Source of the DNA: Granulosicoccus sp963833195
GTDB taxonomy: Bacteria; Pseudomonadota; Gammaproteobacteria; Granulosicoccales; Granulosicoccaceae
NCBI GenBank assembly: GCA_963833195.1
Contig: CAWHXF010000027.1
Location: 248,001 to 312,000, forward strand
Reading direction: 5' to 3'
DNA: 64,000 nucleotides
Shown in pieces: positions 16,204 through 24,148 of the stretch. Position numbers and translations under genes: made by a program. Below the pieces are notes generated by a model that saw only the letters and a program-made list of their open reading frames with translations, did no database searches and was not told the DNA's origin. The stretch's first letter is position 1. The number at the start of each line of letters is the position of its first letter.

Positions 16204-18168
16204 CTACCGATCTGTCGCGAGGCGCACCCGCGCGACCGCGAACGCGTCCAGCGCAAGCGTGTTCCGTGGGTTGTCGTCGTCCGCGGTGTCGCCGCCGTCG
16301 AGATCGAGCAGCGTCGGGGTGACCGCGGCGAGCGGGAACGCCTCGGCGTCGAGGGTCCGCACGCGCGTCGCGCGGGCGGGCAACGCCACGTCGATGCGCG
16401 AAGCGCTCAGGTTCGCGACCAACAGCTCGACGCCGTCGCCGGTGTCGCACGCGATGCAGGCCGCGATGTCCGGACGCGATGACTCGAGGCCGCGGCGCGG
16501 CCGCCCGCGCCACGCGGCGAGGGTGCGCAGCACGTGGTAGTGCGGGTACACGCCGCCCGCGTCGTCGTACCACGGGGCCGGATCGTCGCCGCGCGCGTGC
16601 ACCGCGCCGCGCGCGCCGGTCGCCGCGCCGACGACGATCGACTCGACGCCGCCGACCGCGGCGGCCGACGCGTAGCCGACGAGCCAGGCCGCGCCGAAGA
16701 GACCCCGCTGGCGCGGGTCCGCGCGGTTCATCGCCTGGCGCACGTTGTCGGGGTTCTCGGCCGGCGCATCGCCGTAGGGATTGATGCGCATGCCGATCGC
16801 GCTGGGGCCGATCGACAGCGGCACGCCGTCCGCGATGTCGCGCGCCGTCGCCACCACGGCGGGCACCGCCTCGAGGTTCTCCATTGCCGTGGCGTCGTCG
16901 CCCGCGTGCACGAGCGCCGACGTCGTGAAGCAGACGACGTCGAGCGGCTCGGTCGGCGGGCGCTTGCGGTTCAGCTCGGTGAAGAAGGCGAACGTGCCGC
17001 CGCCGATGCGCGCGTCGGGGAAGGCGGATCTCGCGTGCGCGTACAGCGCGTCGAGCTCCGGTGCCGGCGGCCACTCGCTGCCGGGCAGCGTGCCCTTCGT
17101 GTCGGCAGCGGGGGAGACGAACACCGTCTCGAACGTGCGGTCCGCGGCGCGCACGGTCTCGGCGAGCGCGTCGAGCTCGGCGGCGAAGCCGTCCACCTCG
17201 ACGACGACCGCCTCGAGCCGGGCGGTCGCGCCGAGGCGTTCGGCGAGCTCGCCGAGCGTGGCGAGCGACTCCGCGCCGTCGCCGCGACGCGGGTCGTGGC
17301 GCAGGAGCGCGTGATCGAACCCGAGCGCGGCGAGCGCGTCGACGCCGGCGTCGTCGGGCGTCGGGTCGCCGGCGTCGAGCCCGACGCCGAACGCGGGCAG
17401 CGCGGCGCCGCGCGAGCCGAGCTCGAGCGAGACGGCGTCCGATGCGTCGGTGCCCGCACCGGCCTCGCCGGTGACGGTGAGGACGATGCGCTGCTCGAGC
17501 GGGTCGCCTGCGGCCAGCTCGTAGGGCCAGGGCCGGGCGAGCGGGCGCACGTAGGTCTTGTACGACGCGTCGGTCCAGTTCCTCTGGTCCTCCATCTCGT
17601 AGGTGTCGCCCTCCATGCGGCACTCGACCGAGACGCCGGGGATCGGCTCGTGGGTCAGCGCGCGCAGCTCCATCATCGGCTGCAGCGGATCGATCGCTTC
17701 GGGGAACGCACCGTCCTCGACGCTGCCGTCCACGCGCTCGATCTTCACAGGTGCACCGGCGACGCCCGCGATCGGGTGCAGCACGACGAAGCCGGTGCGG
17801 TTGGTCTCGAAGCCGGTGTCGGTCTCGCCGCGCGCCGAGAACGTCAGCGTCGACGGCGTGCCGACGATCGTCGCCTCGTAGCGGAACGTGCGCTCCCCGG
17901 CGGTCACGCTCGCGGTGTAGGCGACCTCGAACCGGTCGTCCGTCTCGCGGATCTCGAGGTCCGTGATCTCGGGGTCGTAGGTGCCCCAGTCGCGGTCGCG
18001 CACGATGAACGACACGGCCCGGATCGCCTCGACGCCCATGATGCGCACGTGACGCAGGTTGCCGGCGTCGAGCTCGGCGGACAGGGCGCCGGCGCGCAGC
18101 ACGCGCGCGGTGGCGGGGGGCTGCTCGGTGCCGTACAGGCGCACGTTGCGGGACGGGCCTTCGCTCAT
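16204..18168 (-). CDS. D-apionate lactonase-like protein (ApnL family)
   Basis: 654 residues, no signal peptide. The N-terminal wording (LRAGALSAELDAGNLRHVRI, then RDRDWGTYDPEI), TGFVVLHPIAGVAG and MEDQRNWTDASYKTYVRPL match what I recall of the ApnL lactonases, which open D-apionolactone to D-apionate. The C-terminal half carries FTELNRKRPP and SIGPSAIGMRINPYG. It is flanked by an importer and by DUF1537 kinase and DenD-type genes, so a sugar-acid lactone is a reasonable substrate. The assignment is by memory of the family and needs a database search. Confidence 0.6.
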   Translation of the reverse strand: MSEGPSRNVRLYGTEQPPATARVLRAGALSAELDAGNLRHVRIMGVEAIRAVSFIVRDRDWGTYDPEITDLEIRETDDRFEVAYTASVTAGERTFRYEATIVGTPSTLTFSARGETDTGFETNRTGFVVLHPIAGVAGAPVKIERVDGSVEDGAFPEAIDPLQPMMELRALTHEPIPGVSVECRMEGDTYEMEDQRNWTDASYKTYVRPLARPWPYELAAGDPLEQRIVLTVTGEAGAGTDASDAVSLELGSRGAALPAFGVGLDAGDPTPDDAGVDALAALGFDHALLRHDPRRGDGAESLATLGELAERLGATARLEAVVVEVDGFAAELDALAETVRAADRTFETVFVSPAADTKGTLPGSEWPPAPELDALYAHARSAFPDARIGGGTFAFFTELNRKRPPTEPLDVVCFTTSALVHAGDDATAMENLEAVPAVVATARDIADGVPLSIGPSAIGMRINPYGDAPAENPDNVRQAMNRADPRQRGLFGAAWLVGYASAAAVGGVESIVVGAATGARGAVHARGDDPAPWYDDAGGVYPHYHVLRTLAAWRGRPRRGLESSRPDIAACIACDTGDGVELLVANLSASRIDVALPARATRVRTLDAEAFPLAAVTPTLLDLDGGDTADDDNPRNTLALDAFAVARVRLATDR

Positions 18169-18204
18169 GGTGTGGCTCCCGTGATGCAGGGCGTGGAGGG
18201 TTGC

Positions 18205-19302
18205 TCAGGCGCGCCGGCTCTGACGCGCGCTGACGAGGCGCTCGACGAGCAGCGCCAGGATGATGATCCCGCCGATGGCCGAGCCCTGCCAGAACGGCGA
18301 CACGCCGAGCAGGTTCAGCCCGTTCCTGATCATGACCATGATCGCGACGCCGATCAGCGTGCCGAGGATCGAGCCGCGACCGCCGTACAGGCTCGCCCCG
18401 CCGATGACGACCGCCGCGATCGCGTCGAGCTCCAGCAGGTTGCCCGCGAGCGGATCGGCCGACAGCAGCTGCGCGGTCGAGAACGTGATCGCGATGGCCG
18501 CGAAAGCGCCCGACACGATGTAGGGCAGCACCGAGTAGAACAGCGTCGACAGGCCCGCCGCGCGCGCGGCCTCGACGTTCGAGCCGATCGCGTAGATCGT
18601 GCGACCGCCCTTGGTGTAGGTGAGATAGAGCCACGCGAACAGGTACATCGCGCCGAGGAACAGCACGTTCGCGGGGATGCCGAGGAACGTCGTGAACACG
18701 ATCGACGACAGCTCGGAAGGCAGGCCCGAGACGGCCGTCTGGCCGGACAGGATGTAGGCGAGGCTGCGCGCGATCGCCATGACGCCGAGCGTGACGACGA
18801 ACGCGGCCAGCCCGAAGCGCGCGATCAGCACTCCCGAGAACAGCCCGATCAGAGCGCCCGCGCCGACCGCCATCACGATCGCCACGGGAATCGGGAACTC
18901 GCGCAGCGCGAGCCCGAGCACGATGCCCGACAGCCCCGCCACCGAGCCGACCGACAGATCGATTCCGCCGGTCAGGATCACGAAGGTCATGCCGATGGCC
19001 ACGAGCCCGACCACGACCGACTGGTCGAGCAGGTTGAACACGTTCGCCTTGGTCAGGAAGTAGGGCGACATCAGGGAGAGCGCGATGCCGATCGCGAGCG
19101 CGAGCAGCAGCATGCGCACCTCGAGGCTGCCGGCGAGCCGGGCGCCGAGCGATCGGCGCGCGCGCGTGCTCGCGGGCGACGCCCGCTCCGGAGGAGGCGC
19201 CCGCGCCGCGCGGGTCGCGCTGCGTCGCTGCCGATCCGGTCTGCGGCGGTCGTGGCGTTCATGCGGCCTCCGCCGTGGGTGCGTGCAGATGGTGGACGGC
19301 AT
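18205..19302 (-). CDS. Sugar ABC transporter permease (RbsC-like), start uncertain
   Basis: Membrane subunit of a ribose-type importer. From about residue 63 it has the classic order: LSPYFLTKANVFNLL-like opening, GMTFVILTGGIDLSVGSVAG, GLAAFVVTLGVMAIARSL, then the ATPase-contact GSNVEAARAAGLS and IGGASLYGGRGS. In this frame the only upstream starts are ATG 19302, inside the ATPase gene, and GTG 19119. The natural coupled ATG at 19262 lies in another frame. A one-base indel in the GC-rich 19120-19230 segment is therefore suspected. The core is intact. Confidence 0.85.
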   Translation of the reverse strand: MPSTICTHPRRRPHERHDRRRPDRQRRSATRAARAPPPERASPASTRARRSLGARLAGSLEVRMLLLALAIGIALSLMSPYFLTKANVFNLLDQSVVVGLVAIGMTFVILTGGIDLSVGSVAGLSGIVLGLALREFPIPVAIVMAVGAGALIGLFSGVLIARFGLAAFVVTLGVMAIARSLAYILSGQTAVSGLPSELSSIVFTTFLGIPANVLFLGAMYLFAWLYLTYTKGGRTIYAIGSNVEAARAAGLSTLFYSVLPYIVSGAFAAIAITFSTAQLLSADPLAGNLLELDAIAAVVIGGASLYGGRGSILGTLIGVAIMVMIRNGLNLLGVSPFWQGSAIGGIIILALLVERLVSARQSRRA

Positions 19303-21205
19303 CGACGATGCGCGCCGCGCGCTCGGCGTCGCCCGCGCCCGGCACGGTGACGCCGATGCGGCCCATGTCGTGACCGCGGCGGTTGGTCAGGGGCACCACG
19401 AGCGTGGCCAGCGAGCCGTCCGGTTCGGCGACGAAGCGGTGCGCATCGGCGCCGCGCGACAGCGCCGTCGGCACGCGCGTGGCATCGATGCGCATGGCCT
19501 GGCCGGCCGCGAAGCCGGGCGCGGTGGCCGCGTTCGCCACGACGGCGTTGAGGCACACCAGCCGCTTCTCGTCGGGCAGGATCCAGAACGCCGCGCCGTC
19601 GTGCTCGGACGCAAGGCGCTCGAGCAGCGCGGTGGTGCGCGCCATGGACGTGCGCGGCGCGGCGAGCAGCGTCAGCTTCTCCTCGTCGAGCGCGGCGCTC
19701 GGCAGGTCCGCGATCGAGGTGCCGTCGCTGACCACGACGATGCGGTCCGACACCCCGAGCAGCTCCTCGAAGTCCGAGGACACGATGATGACGGCGACGC
19801 CGGTCGCGCCGATGTCCCGCAGGATCCGGTAGATCGCCTGGCGCGTGCCGATGTCGACGCCCTTGGTGGGCTCGTCCAGGATCAGGAGGCGCGGCTCGAG
19901 CAGCAGCCAGCGCGCGATGATGATCTTCTGCTGCTGGCCGCCCGAGAAGTCGAGCATGCTCGGGTCGTCCACGCGGTGGATCGGCAGGTCGAGCGCGTCG
20001 AACAGCTCGGCGATGCGCGCGCGTCGCGTGCGGTAGCCGAGCCCGGGCAACCGGCGCGCGCCGGTGTGCGCGAGCAGCAGGTTCTCGCGCACCGAGAGAT
20101 CCGGCACGATGTTCTGCGTGCGCCGGTCCTCGGGCACGAGCCCCACGCCCGCGCGCATCGCCTGAACGGGACGCCGGAACGCGACGCGCTTGCCTTCGAG
20201 CACCATCTCGCCGCCCTGGCGCTCGCGCAGCCCGAAGATCGCCTCGACCGCCTCGGAGCGGCCCGCGCCGACGAGCCCGCCCAGACCCAGGATCTCGCCG
20301 GGGTTGACCTCGAACGACACGTCGCGCACCTCGGGCAGGGAGCGCAGGTTGCGCACCGAGAACGTGGGCGGCGCGGAGGTGTCGACGGAGCGCCGTTCGT
20401 CCGCGCCGTAGATCTCGCCGAGCTCGCGCCCGACCATGTGCCGGATCAGCGCGTTCTGGTCGAGCGATCCGGTCGGAATGTCGTCGGCGACGGTCGCGCC
20501 CTCGCGCAGCACGGTCACCCGGTCCGAGATCGCGAACACCTCCTCGAGCCGGTGCGAGACGAACACGAGCGCGCGGCCCGAGTCGCGCAGCGAGCCCATG
20601 ATGTCGAACAGGTGCTCGACCTCGCCGGGGCTGAGCGAGGTGGTCGGCTCGTCGAAGACGATCAGCCCCGCGTCGCTCGCCAGCGCCTTCGCGATCTCCA
20701 CGAGCTGGCGCTGCGCCGCGGACAGCCGCGCCACCTCGACATCGAGCGACAGCTTGGAACTCACGCCGAGCTCGTCCAGGATGTGCTCGCCGCGACCGCG
20801 CAGCGCGGAGAAGGACAACCTGCCCGGCCGGCCGAGCTCGGGCAGGAACACGTTCTCGAGCACCGAGAGATCCGGCGCAAGCGACGTCTCCTGCATCACG
20901 ATGGCGACGCCGGCGTCCATCGCCTCGCGCGTGGAGCGGAAACTCACCGGCTTCCCGCGCAGCAACAGCTCGCCGCCGCTCGCGCGGTGGTGCCCGGACA
21001 CGATCTTCGACAGCGTCGACTTGCCGGCGCCGTTCGCACCCAGCAGCGCGTGGATCTCGCCGCTACGAAGCGTCAGGCGTGCGTCGGACAATGCAAGCGT
21101 GCCACCGAAGGACTTCGTGACGTCGCGGGCGACGAGCAGCGCATCGCCGTCGTCGGCGGACCCGCGCGGGACGGATCGGTCCATCGACGGCGACGCGCCC
21201 GGCAC
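19259..21205 (-). CDS. Sugar ABC transporter ATPase (RbsA-like) with an extra C-terminal domain
   Basis: 648 residues with two ABC cassettes. The first has LLGANGAGKSTL (Walker A), an LSAAQRQLVEIAKAL signature and VFDEPTTSLSP; the second has LGGLVGAGRSE (degenerate Walker A, usual for the family), DFSGGQQQKIIIARWL and ILDEPTKGVDIG. Typical RbsA/MglA proteins end near residue 510. Here about 130 more residues follow (SMARTTALLERLASEHDGA to the end), with a GAF-like alternation and VVPLTNRRGHDMGRIGV. GTG 21205 overlaps the stop of the binding-protein gene by one base. Confidence 0.88.
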   Translation of the reverse strand: MPGASPSMDRSVPRGSADDGDALLVARDVTKSFGGTLALSDARLTLRSGEIHALLGANGAGKSTLSKIVSGHHRASGGELLLRGKPVSFRSTREAMDAGVAIVMQETSLAPDLSVLENVFLPELGRPGRLSFSALRGRGEHILDELGVSSKLSLDVEVARLSAAQRQLVEIAKALASDAGLIVFDEPTTSLSPGEVEHLFDIMGSLRDSGRALVFVSHRLEEVFAISDRVTVLREGATVADDIPTGSLDQNALIRHMVGRELGEIYGADERRSVDTSAPPTFSVRNLRSLPEVRDVSFEVNPGEILGLGGLVGAGRSEAVEAIFGLRERQGGEMVLEGKRVAFRRPVQAMRAGVGLVPEDRRTQNIVPDLSVRENLLLAHTGARRLPGLGYRTRRARIAELFDALDLPIHRVDDPSMLDFSGGQQQKIIIARWLLLEPRLLILDEPTKGVDIGTRQAIYRILRDIGATGVAVIIVSSDFEELLGVSDRIVVVSDGTSIADLPSAALDEEKLTLLAAPRTSMARTTALLERLASEHDGAAFWILPDEKRLVCLNAVVANAATAPGFAAGQAMRIDATRVPTALSRGADAHRFVAEPDGSLATLVVPLTNRRGHDMGRIGVTVPGAGDAERAARIVDAVHHLHAPTAEAA

Positions 21206-22191
21206 TACTCGACCTCGTTGGCGAACACCGTCTCCTTGACGGTCGGCATGACTTCCTCGAGGTTCTCGGACGTGACGATCAGGATCGGCACGACGATCTC
21301 CTTCTCGGGCGTCTCGCCGTTCAGGTGCGCGACCATCGCGTTGCCGGACTCCTGGCCCATGAGATACGGCTGCTGCATGCCGGACGCGACGAGCTCGCCG
21401 GATTCGAGCAGCGGGATGAACTCGGGGATGCCGTCGAAGGCGGCGAGCAGCACCTCGCCGTCGCGCCGCGCGGCCTTGATCGCGCGCGTCGCGCCGATGG
21501 CGGGGGAGTCGGTCTGCACGAAGAGCCCGCGCATGCCGGGGTTGCCGGTCAGCATGTCCTGGGTGAACTTGAACGTCTCGTCGGCGGTGTAGGCCTGCAT
21601 CTGCTGCAGGTCCGCCTGCTCGCCGGTCCAGCCGTTCTCGGCGAGTCCGTCCATGAAGCCCTTGGTGCGCGCCTGCCCGTTCTGCCGCGCCTGGGAGATC
21701 GTGACGAGGCCGACCGGATCGCCCGCCCAGCCCTTGTCCTCGAGCGCGGCCGCCAGCGCCTCGCCGACGCCCTTCGCGCCCTCGTAGTTGTCCGAGCCGA
21801 TGTAGGAGACGTACTCGCCGGAGTCGGTGCCGATGTCGGCGATGACGACCGGGATGCCCGCGCGCTCGGCCTGCTGGATGACGCTCGGCGCGGTGGACGA
21901 GTCGGTCGGCGACAGCACGATGCCCTTCACGCCGCGCGCGATCGCGTCCTGCGCGTTCTGCAGCTGGGTCTGGGCGTTGTTCCTCGAGTCGAGCGCCTGG
22001 TAGCCGTAGCCCGCCTCGGTGGCGGCCGATTCGACGCCCTTGGACAGGTAGCGCCAGAAGGGCAGGTCGAGTCCGGGCGTCAGGTACACGATCTCGCCCT
22101 GGTCCTGCGCCGCCACGGGGCCGGCGCCGAGCGCGGCCGAGACCGCGAGGGCGAGGACGCCCAGGTGCTTGATGAATTGCCGCTTGCGCAT
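21205..22191 (-). CDS. Periplasmic sugar-binding protein (RbsB-like)
   Basis: 328 residues with a cleavable signal peptide (MRKRQFIKHLGVLAL to VAAQ, about residue 28). The body is the type-I periplasmic-binding fold: GVKGIVLSPTDSSTAPSVIQ, VVIADIGTDSGEYVSYIGSDN, then AFDGIPEFIPLLESGELVASGMQQP. It captures the substrate for the RbsA/RbsC pair encoded next. First structural gene of the operon, downstream of the GntR regulator. The ligand cannot be deduced directly; pathway context suggests a sugar acid or its lactone or ester. Confidence 0.92.
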   Translation of the reverse strand: MRKRQFIKHLGVLALAVSAALGAGPVAAQDQGEIVYLTPGLDLPFWRYLSKGVESAATEAGYGYQALDSRNNAQTQLQNAQDAIARGVKGIVLSPTDSSTAPSVIQQAERAGIPVVIADIGTDSGEYVSYIGSDNYEGAKGVGEALAAALEDKGWAGDPVGLVTISQARQNGQARTKGFMDGLAENGWTGEQADLQQMQAYTADETFKFTQDMLTGNPGMRGLFVQTDSPAIGATRAIKAARRDGEVLLAAFDGIPEFIPLLESGELVASGMQQPYLMGQESGNAMVAHLNGETPEKEIVVPILIVTSENLEEVMPTVKETVFANEVE

Positions 22192-22286
22192 GTCGTTCTC
22201 CTTGGGATTGGGGCGGGACGGAATGGCCCGCCGCCGGGTCGGGATGAGGGACGGCTCCGGTGCATCGCCTATTGGAAGGAGCCGGG

Positions 22287-23111
22287 TCACGCGGGCGACG
22301 ACGACCGCGGGAACGTGCGTGCGGAGGTCTCGCGCGCGCTCGCCTCGAGCAGCGTGCGGGTCGTCGCGTGGATGCGCTCGATATGGCGGCGGATCGCGCG
22401 CATCGCCGCGCGCCGATCGCCGTCGCCGAGGGCGGCGACGATGGCCTCGTGATCGCGCAGGCTCCGGGCGATGGCGCCGGGCGCGGCGATGGCGCGCCGA
22501 CGGTGGCCCATCATGTAGGCGTACAGGTCGGTGACGAAGTCGGCGAGCACGGGGTTGCCACCGGCGAGATACAGCATGCGGTGGAACTCCCGATCCAGGA
22601 TGATGAAGCGCACCGGATCCTCGAGCGCCTCGCGCTGAGCGTCGAGCGAGGCGTGCAGGGCCGCGAGCGTCGCCTCGTCCACGCGCTCGGCGGCGTCCCC
22701 GACGAGCGCGCGCTCGACCGACAGGCGCGCGGCGTGGATCTCGTCGAGCTCGTAGCGGTTGACCTCTCGCGCACGACCGGCCTGGCCGGGCTCGGGCAGG
22801 AGGTCGGTGGAGATGACGCGGGTACGTGCGCCCTGGGACACCGCCAGCACGCCCAGCGCGACGAGCCTGGCGATGCCGCCGCGCACCGACTGTCGGCTCA
22901 CGCGCAGGGCGCCGGCGAGCTCCCGTTCGCTCGGCAGCACGTCCCCGACCTGCAGCGTGCCCGCGGCCACCATGCCGGCGAGCTTGTCCGCGACGATGTC
23001 GCTGACGCTGTCCCGCCGGACCGTGGCGCGCAGCTGCGGCGCGTGCTCGAGGATGAAGTCGGACGAATGCAGACGGGCTCCTCCGATCGATATCACGCGG
23101 ACGCGCGACAT
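22287..23111 (-). CDS. FadR-subfamily GntR regulator
   Basis: 274 residues. The winged helix (DKLAGMVAAGTLQVGDVLPSE, then ELAGALRVSRQSVRGGIARL) is followed by an all-helical FCD ligand domain with the metal ligands spread as Asp (DREFHRMLY), His and two later His residues (RDHEAIVAAL; RRHIERIH). It heads the carbohydrate-acid operon on the same strand. The perfect TGGTC-type palindrome just upstream is its expected operator, implying autoregulation together with the operon. Confidence 0.9.
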   Translation of the reverse strand: MSRVRVISIGGARLHSSDFILEHAPQLRATVRRDSVSDIVADKLAGMVAAGTLQVGDVLPSERELAGALRVSRQSVRGGIARLVALGVLAVSQGARTRVISTDLLPEPGQAGRAREVNRYELDEIHAARLSVERALVGDAAERVDEATLAALHASLDAQREALEDPVRFIILDREFHRMLYLAGGNPVLADFVTDLYAYMMGHRRRAIAAPGAIARSLRDHEAIVAALGDGDRRAAMRAIRRHIERIHATTRTLLEASARETSARTFPRSSSPA

Positions 23112-23119
23112 TCACCTGT

Positions 23120-23138
23120 CCGCTGGTCGGACCAGCGG
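23120..23138. promoter_or_regulatory. FadR-type operator
   Basis: Perfect 9-bp inverted repeat CCGCTGGTC-G-GACCAGCGG containing the TGGTC-N-GACCA core known for FadR-subfamily GntR regulators. It lies nine bases upstream of the regulator ATG. A second, longer-spaced repeat (TAGCAGT at 23155-23161 and ACTGCTA at 23181-23187) lies further upstream and may mark promoter architecture. Confidence 0.8.
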
Positions 23139-23227
23139 GCTGCGCTCGATTGTGTAGCAGTTGGAACGAGTCTGTCAACGACTGCTATCGACGTGGCACC
23201 GCACCGTCGATCCGGCGTTTCTCTCGA

Positions 23228-23241
23228 TTGATCGGGATCAA
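23228..23241 (+). promoter_or_regulatory. FNR/DNR-type box
   Basis: Perfect TTGAT-CGGG-ATCAA. Its centre is about 68 bases upstream of the USP ATG at 23303, which fits activation from about -41.5 with a 25-30 base leader. This is the first box of the island; none was found in the preceding 23 kb. Confidence 0.85.
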
Positions 23242-23302
23242 CCGATGCCGTGGCGCCGCAATGGATCCTGAGCCCCTTCCGAGTCCACGCGAGAACGCGA
23301 CC

Positions 23303-24145
23303 ATGGCCTATCGAACCCTGCTCGCCTGCCTGACGTCCGAGGCCGTCGCCGATGCCGTGCTCGAGGTCGGCGTGGCGCTGGCCGAGCGGCACGCCGCGCA
23401 CCTCACCGGGTTGCACGTGCTGCCGCCGCTCGAGCCGCTCGGCTACTACGCGCCGGCATTCGCGCTCGTGCCGAACGAAGCCTGGGCCAGGGAGCGCGAT
23501 GCCATCGCCGAGCGGCTGCGCGAGCGCTTCGACGCGGCCACGCAGGCGGCGGGCTTCGTCTCGGAGTGGCGCGTCATGGACGAACCGGGTGCGCCCGAGC
23601 GCGGCGTGCTGAGCGCGATCGGAAACACGTCCGATCTCGTCGTCCTCGGACTCCACCCGGACCCCGCGCTGCGCGGTGCCCGCGACGAGATCGCCGGAAG
23701 CGTGCTGACGGCCTGCGCGCGTCCCGCGCTGCTGGTGCCGCCGGAGCGCGTCGTGCAAGGCGTCGGCGAGCGCGTGTTCGTGGCCTGGGACGGTGGGCGT
23801 GCGGCGACCCGCGCCCTGTTCGGTGCGCTGCCGCTGATGCGACGTGCCGACGCGGTGCGGCTGCAACGCATGAACGCGCCGAAGGGCGACCGGCACCAGG
23901 TGCTGGGCACGGTCGAGGACCTCGCGAGCACGCTCGCGCGTCACGGCGTCACGGTCGAGCTGTTCACGGCCGATGCTCGCGACGCGGACATCGGCACGGA
24001 GCTGCTCGGTTACGCGCGCGATTGGGGCGCGGACGTCATGGTGGCGGGGGCCTACGAGCGCAGCGCCTTCCGCGAGACGGTGTTCGGCAGCACCACGCGG
24101 CACCTGCTGCAGCACGCCACCCTGCCGATTCTGGCGAGCGTCTGA
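23303..24145 (+). CDS. Tandem-domain universal stress protein
   Basis: 280 residues with two UspA domains (about 1-145 and 150-280). The start MAYRTLLACL is shared with the USP at 49422. The second domain carries VFVAWDGGRAATRALFGALPL and ends with GSTTRHLLQHATLPILASV; the full G-x2-G-x9-G-S nucleotide loop is only partly kept. The ATG at 23303 was chosen for this shared beginning and its distance from the FNR box. Cytoplasmic, presumably produced under low oxygen or respiratory stress. Confidence 0.9.
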   Translation: MAYRTLLACLTSEAVADAVLEVGVALAERHAAHLTGLHVLPPLEPLGYYAPAFALVPNEAWARERDAIAERLRERFDAATQAAGFVSEWRVMDEPGAPERGVLSAIGNTSDLVVLGLHPDPALRGARDEIAGSVLTACARPALLVPPERVVQGVGERVFVAWDGGRAATRALFGALPLMRRADAVRLQRMNAPKGDRHQVLGTVEDLASTLARHGVTVELFTADARDADIGTELLGYARDWGADVMVAGAYERSAFRETVFGSTTRHLLQHATLPILASV

Positions 24146-24148
24146 CCA

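Noticed and set aside
16534..19350. Very long open frame on the plus strand (over 900 codons)
   Set aside because: It is antisense to the ApnL-like and permease genes and its translation is Arg/Gly/His-rich with no domain; it is a by-product of high G+C codon usage.
23120..23138. Counting the TGGTC palindrome among the FNR boxes
   Set aside because: Its core is TGGTC-N-GACCA, the FadR/GntR type, and it lies at the GntR gene.
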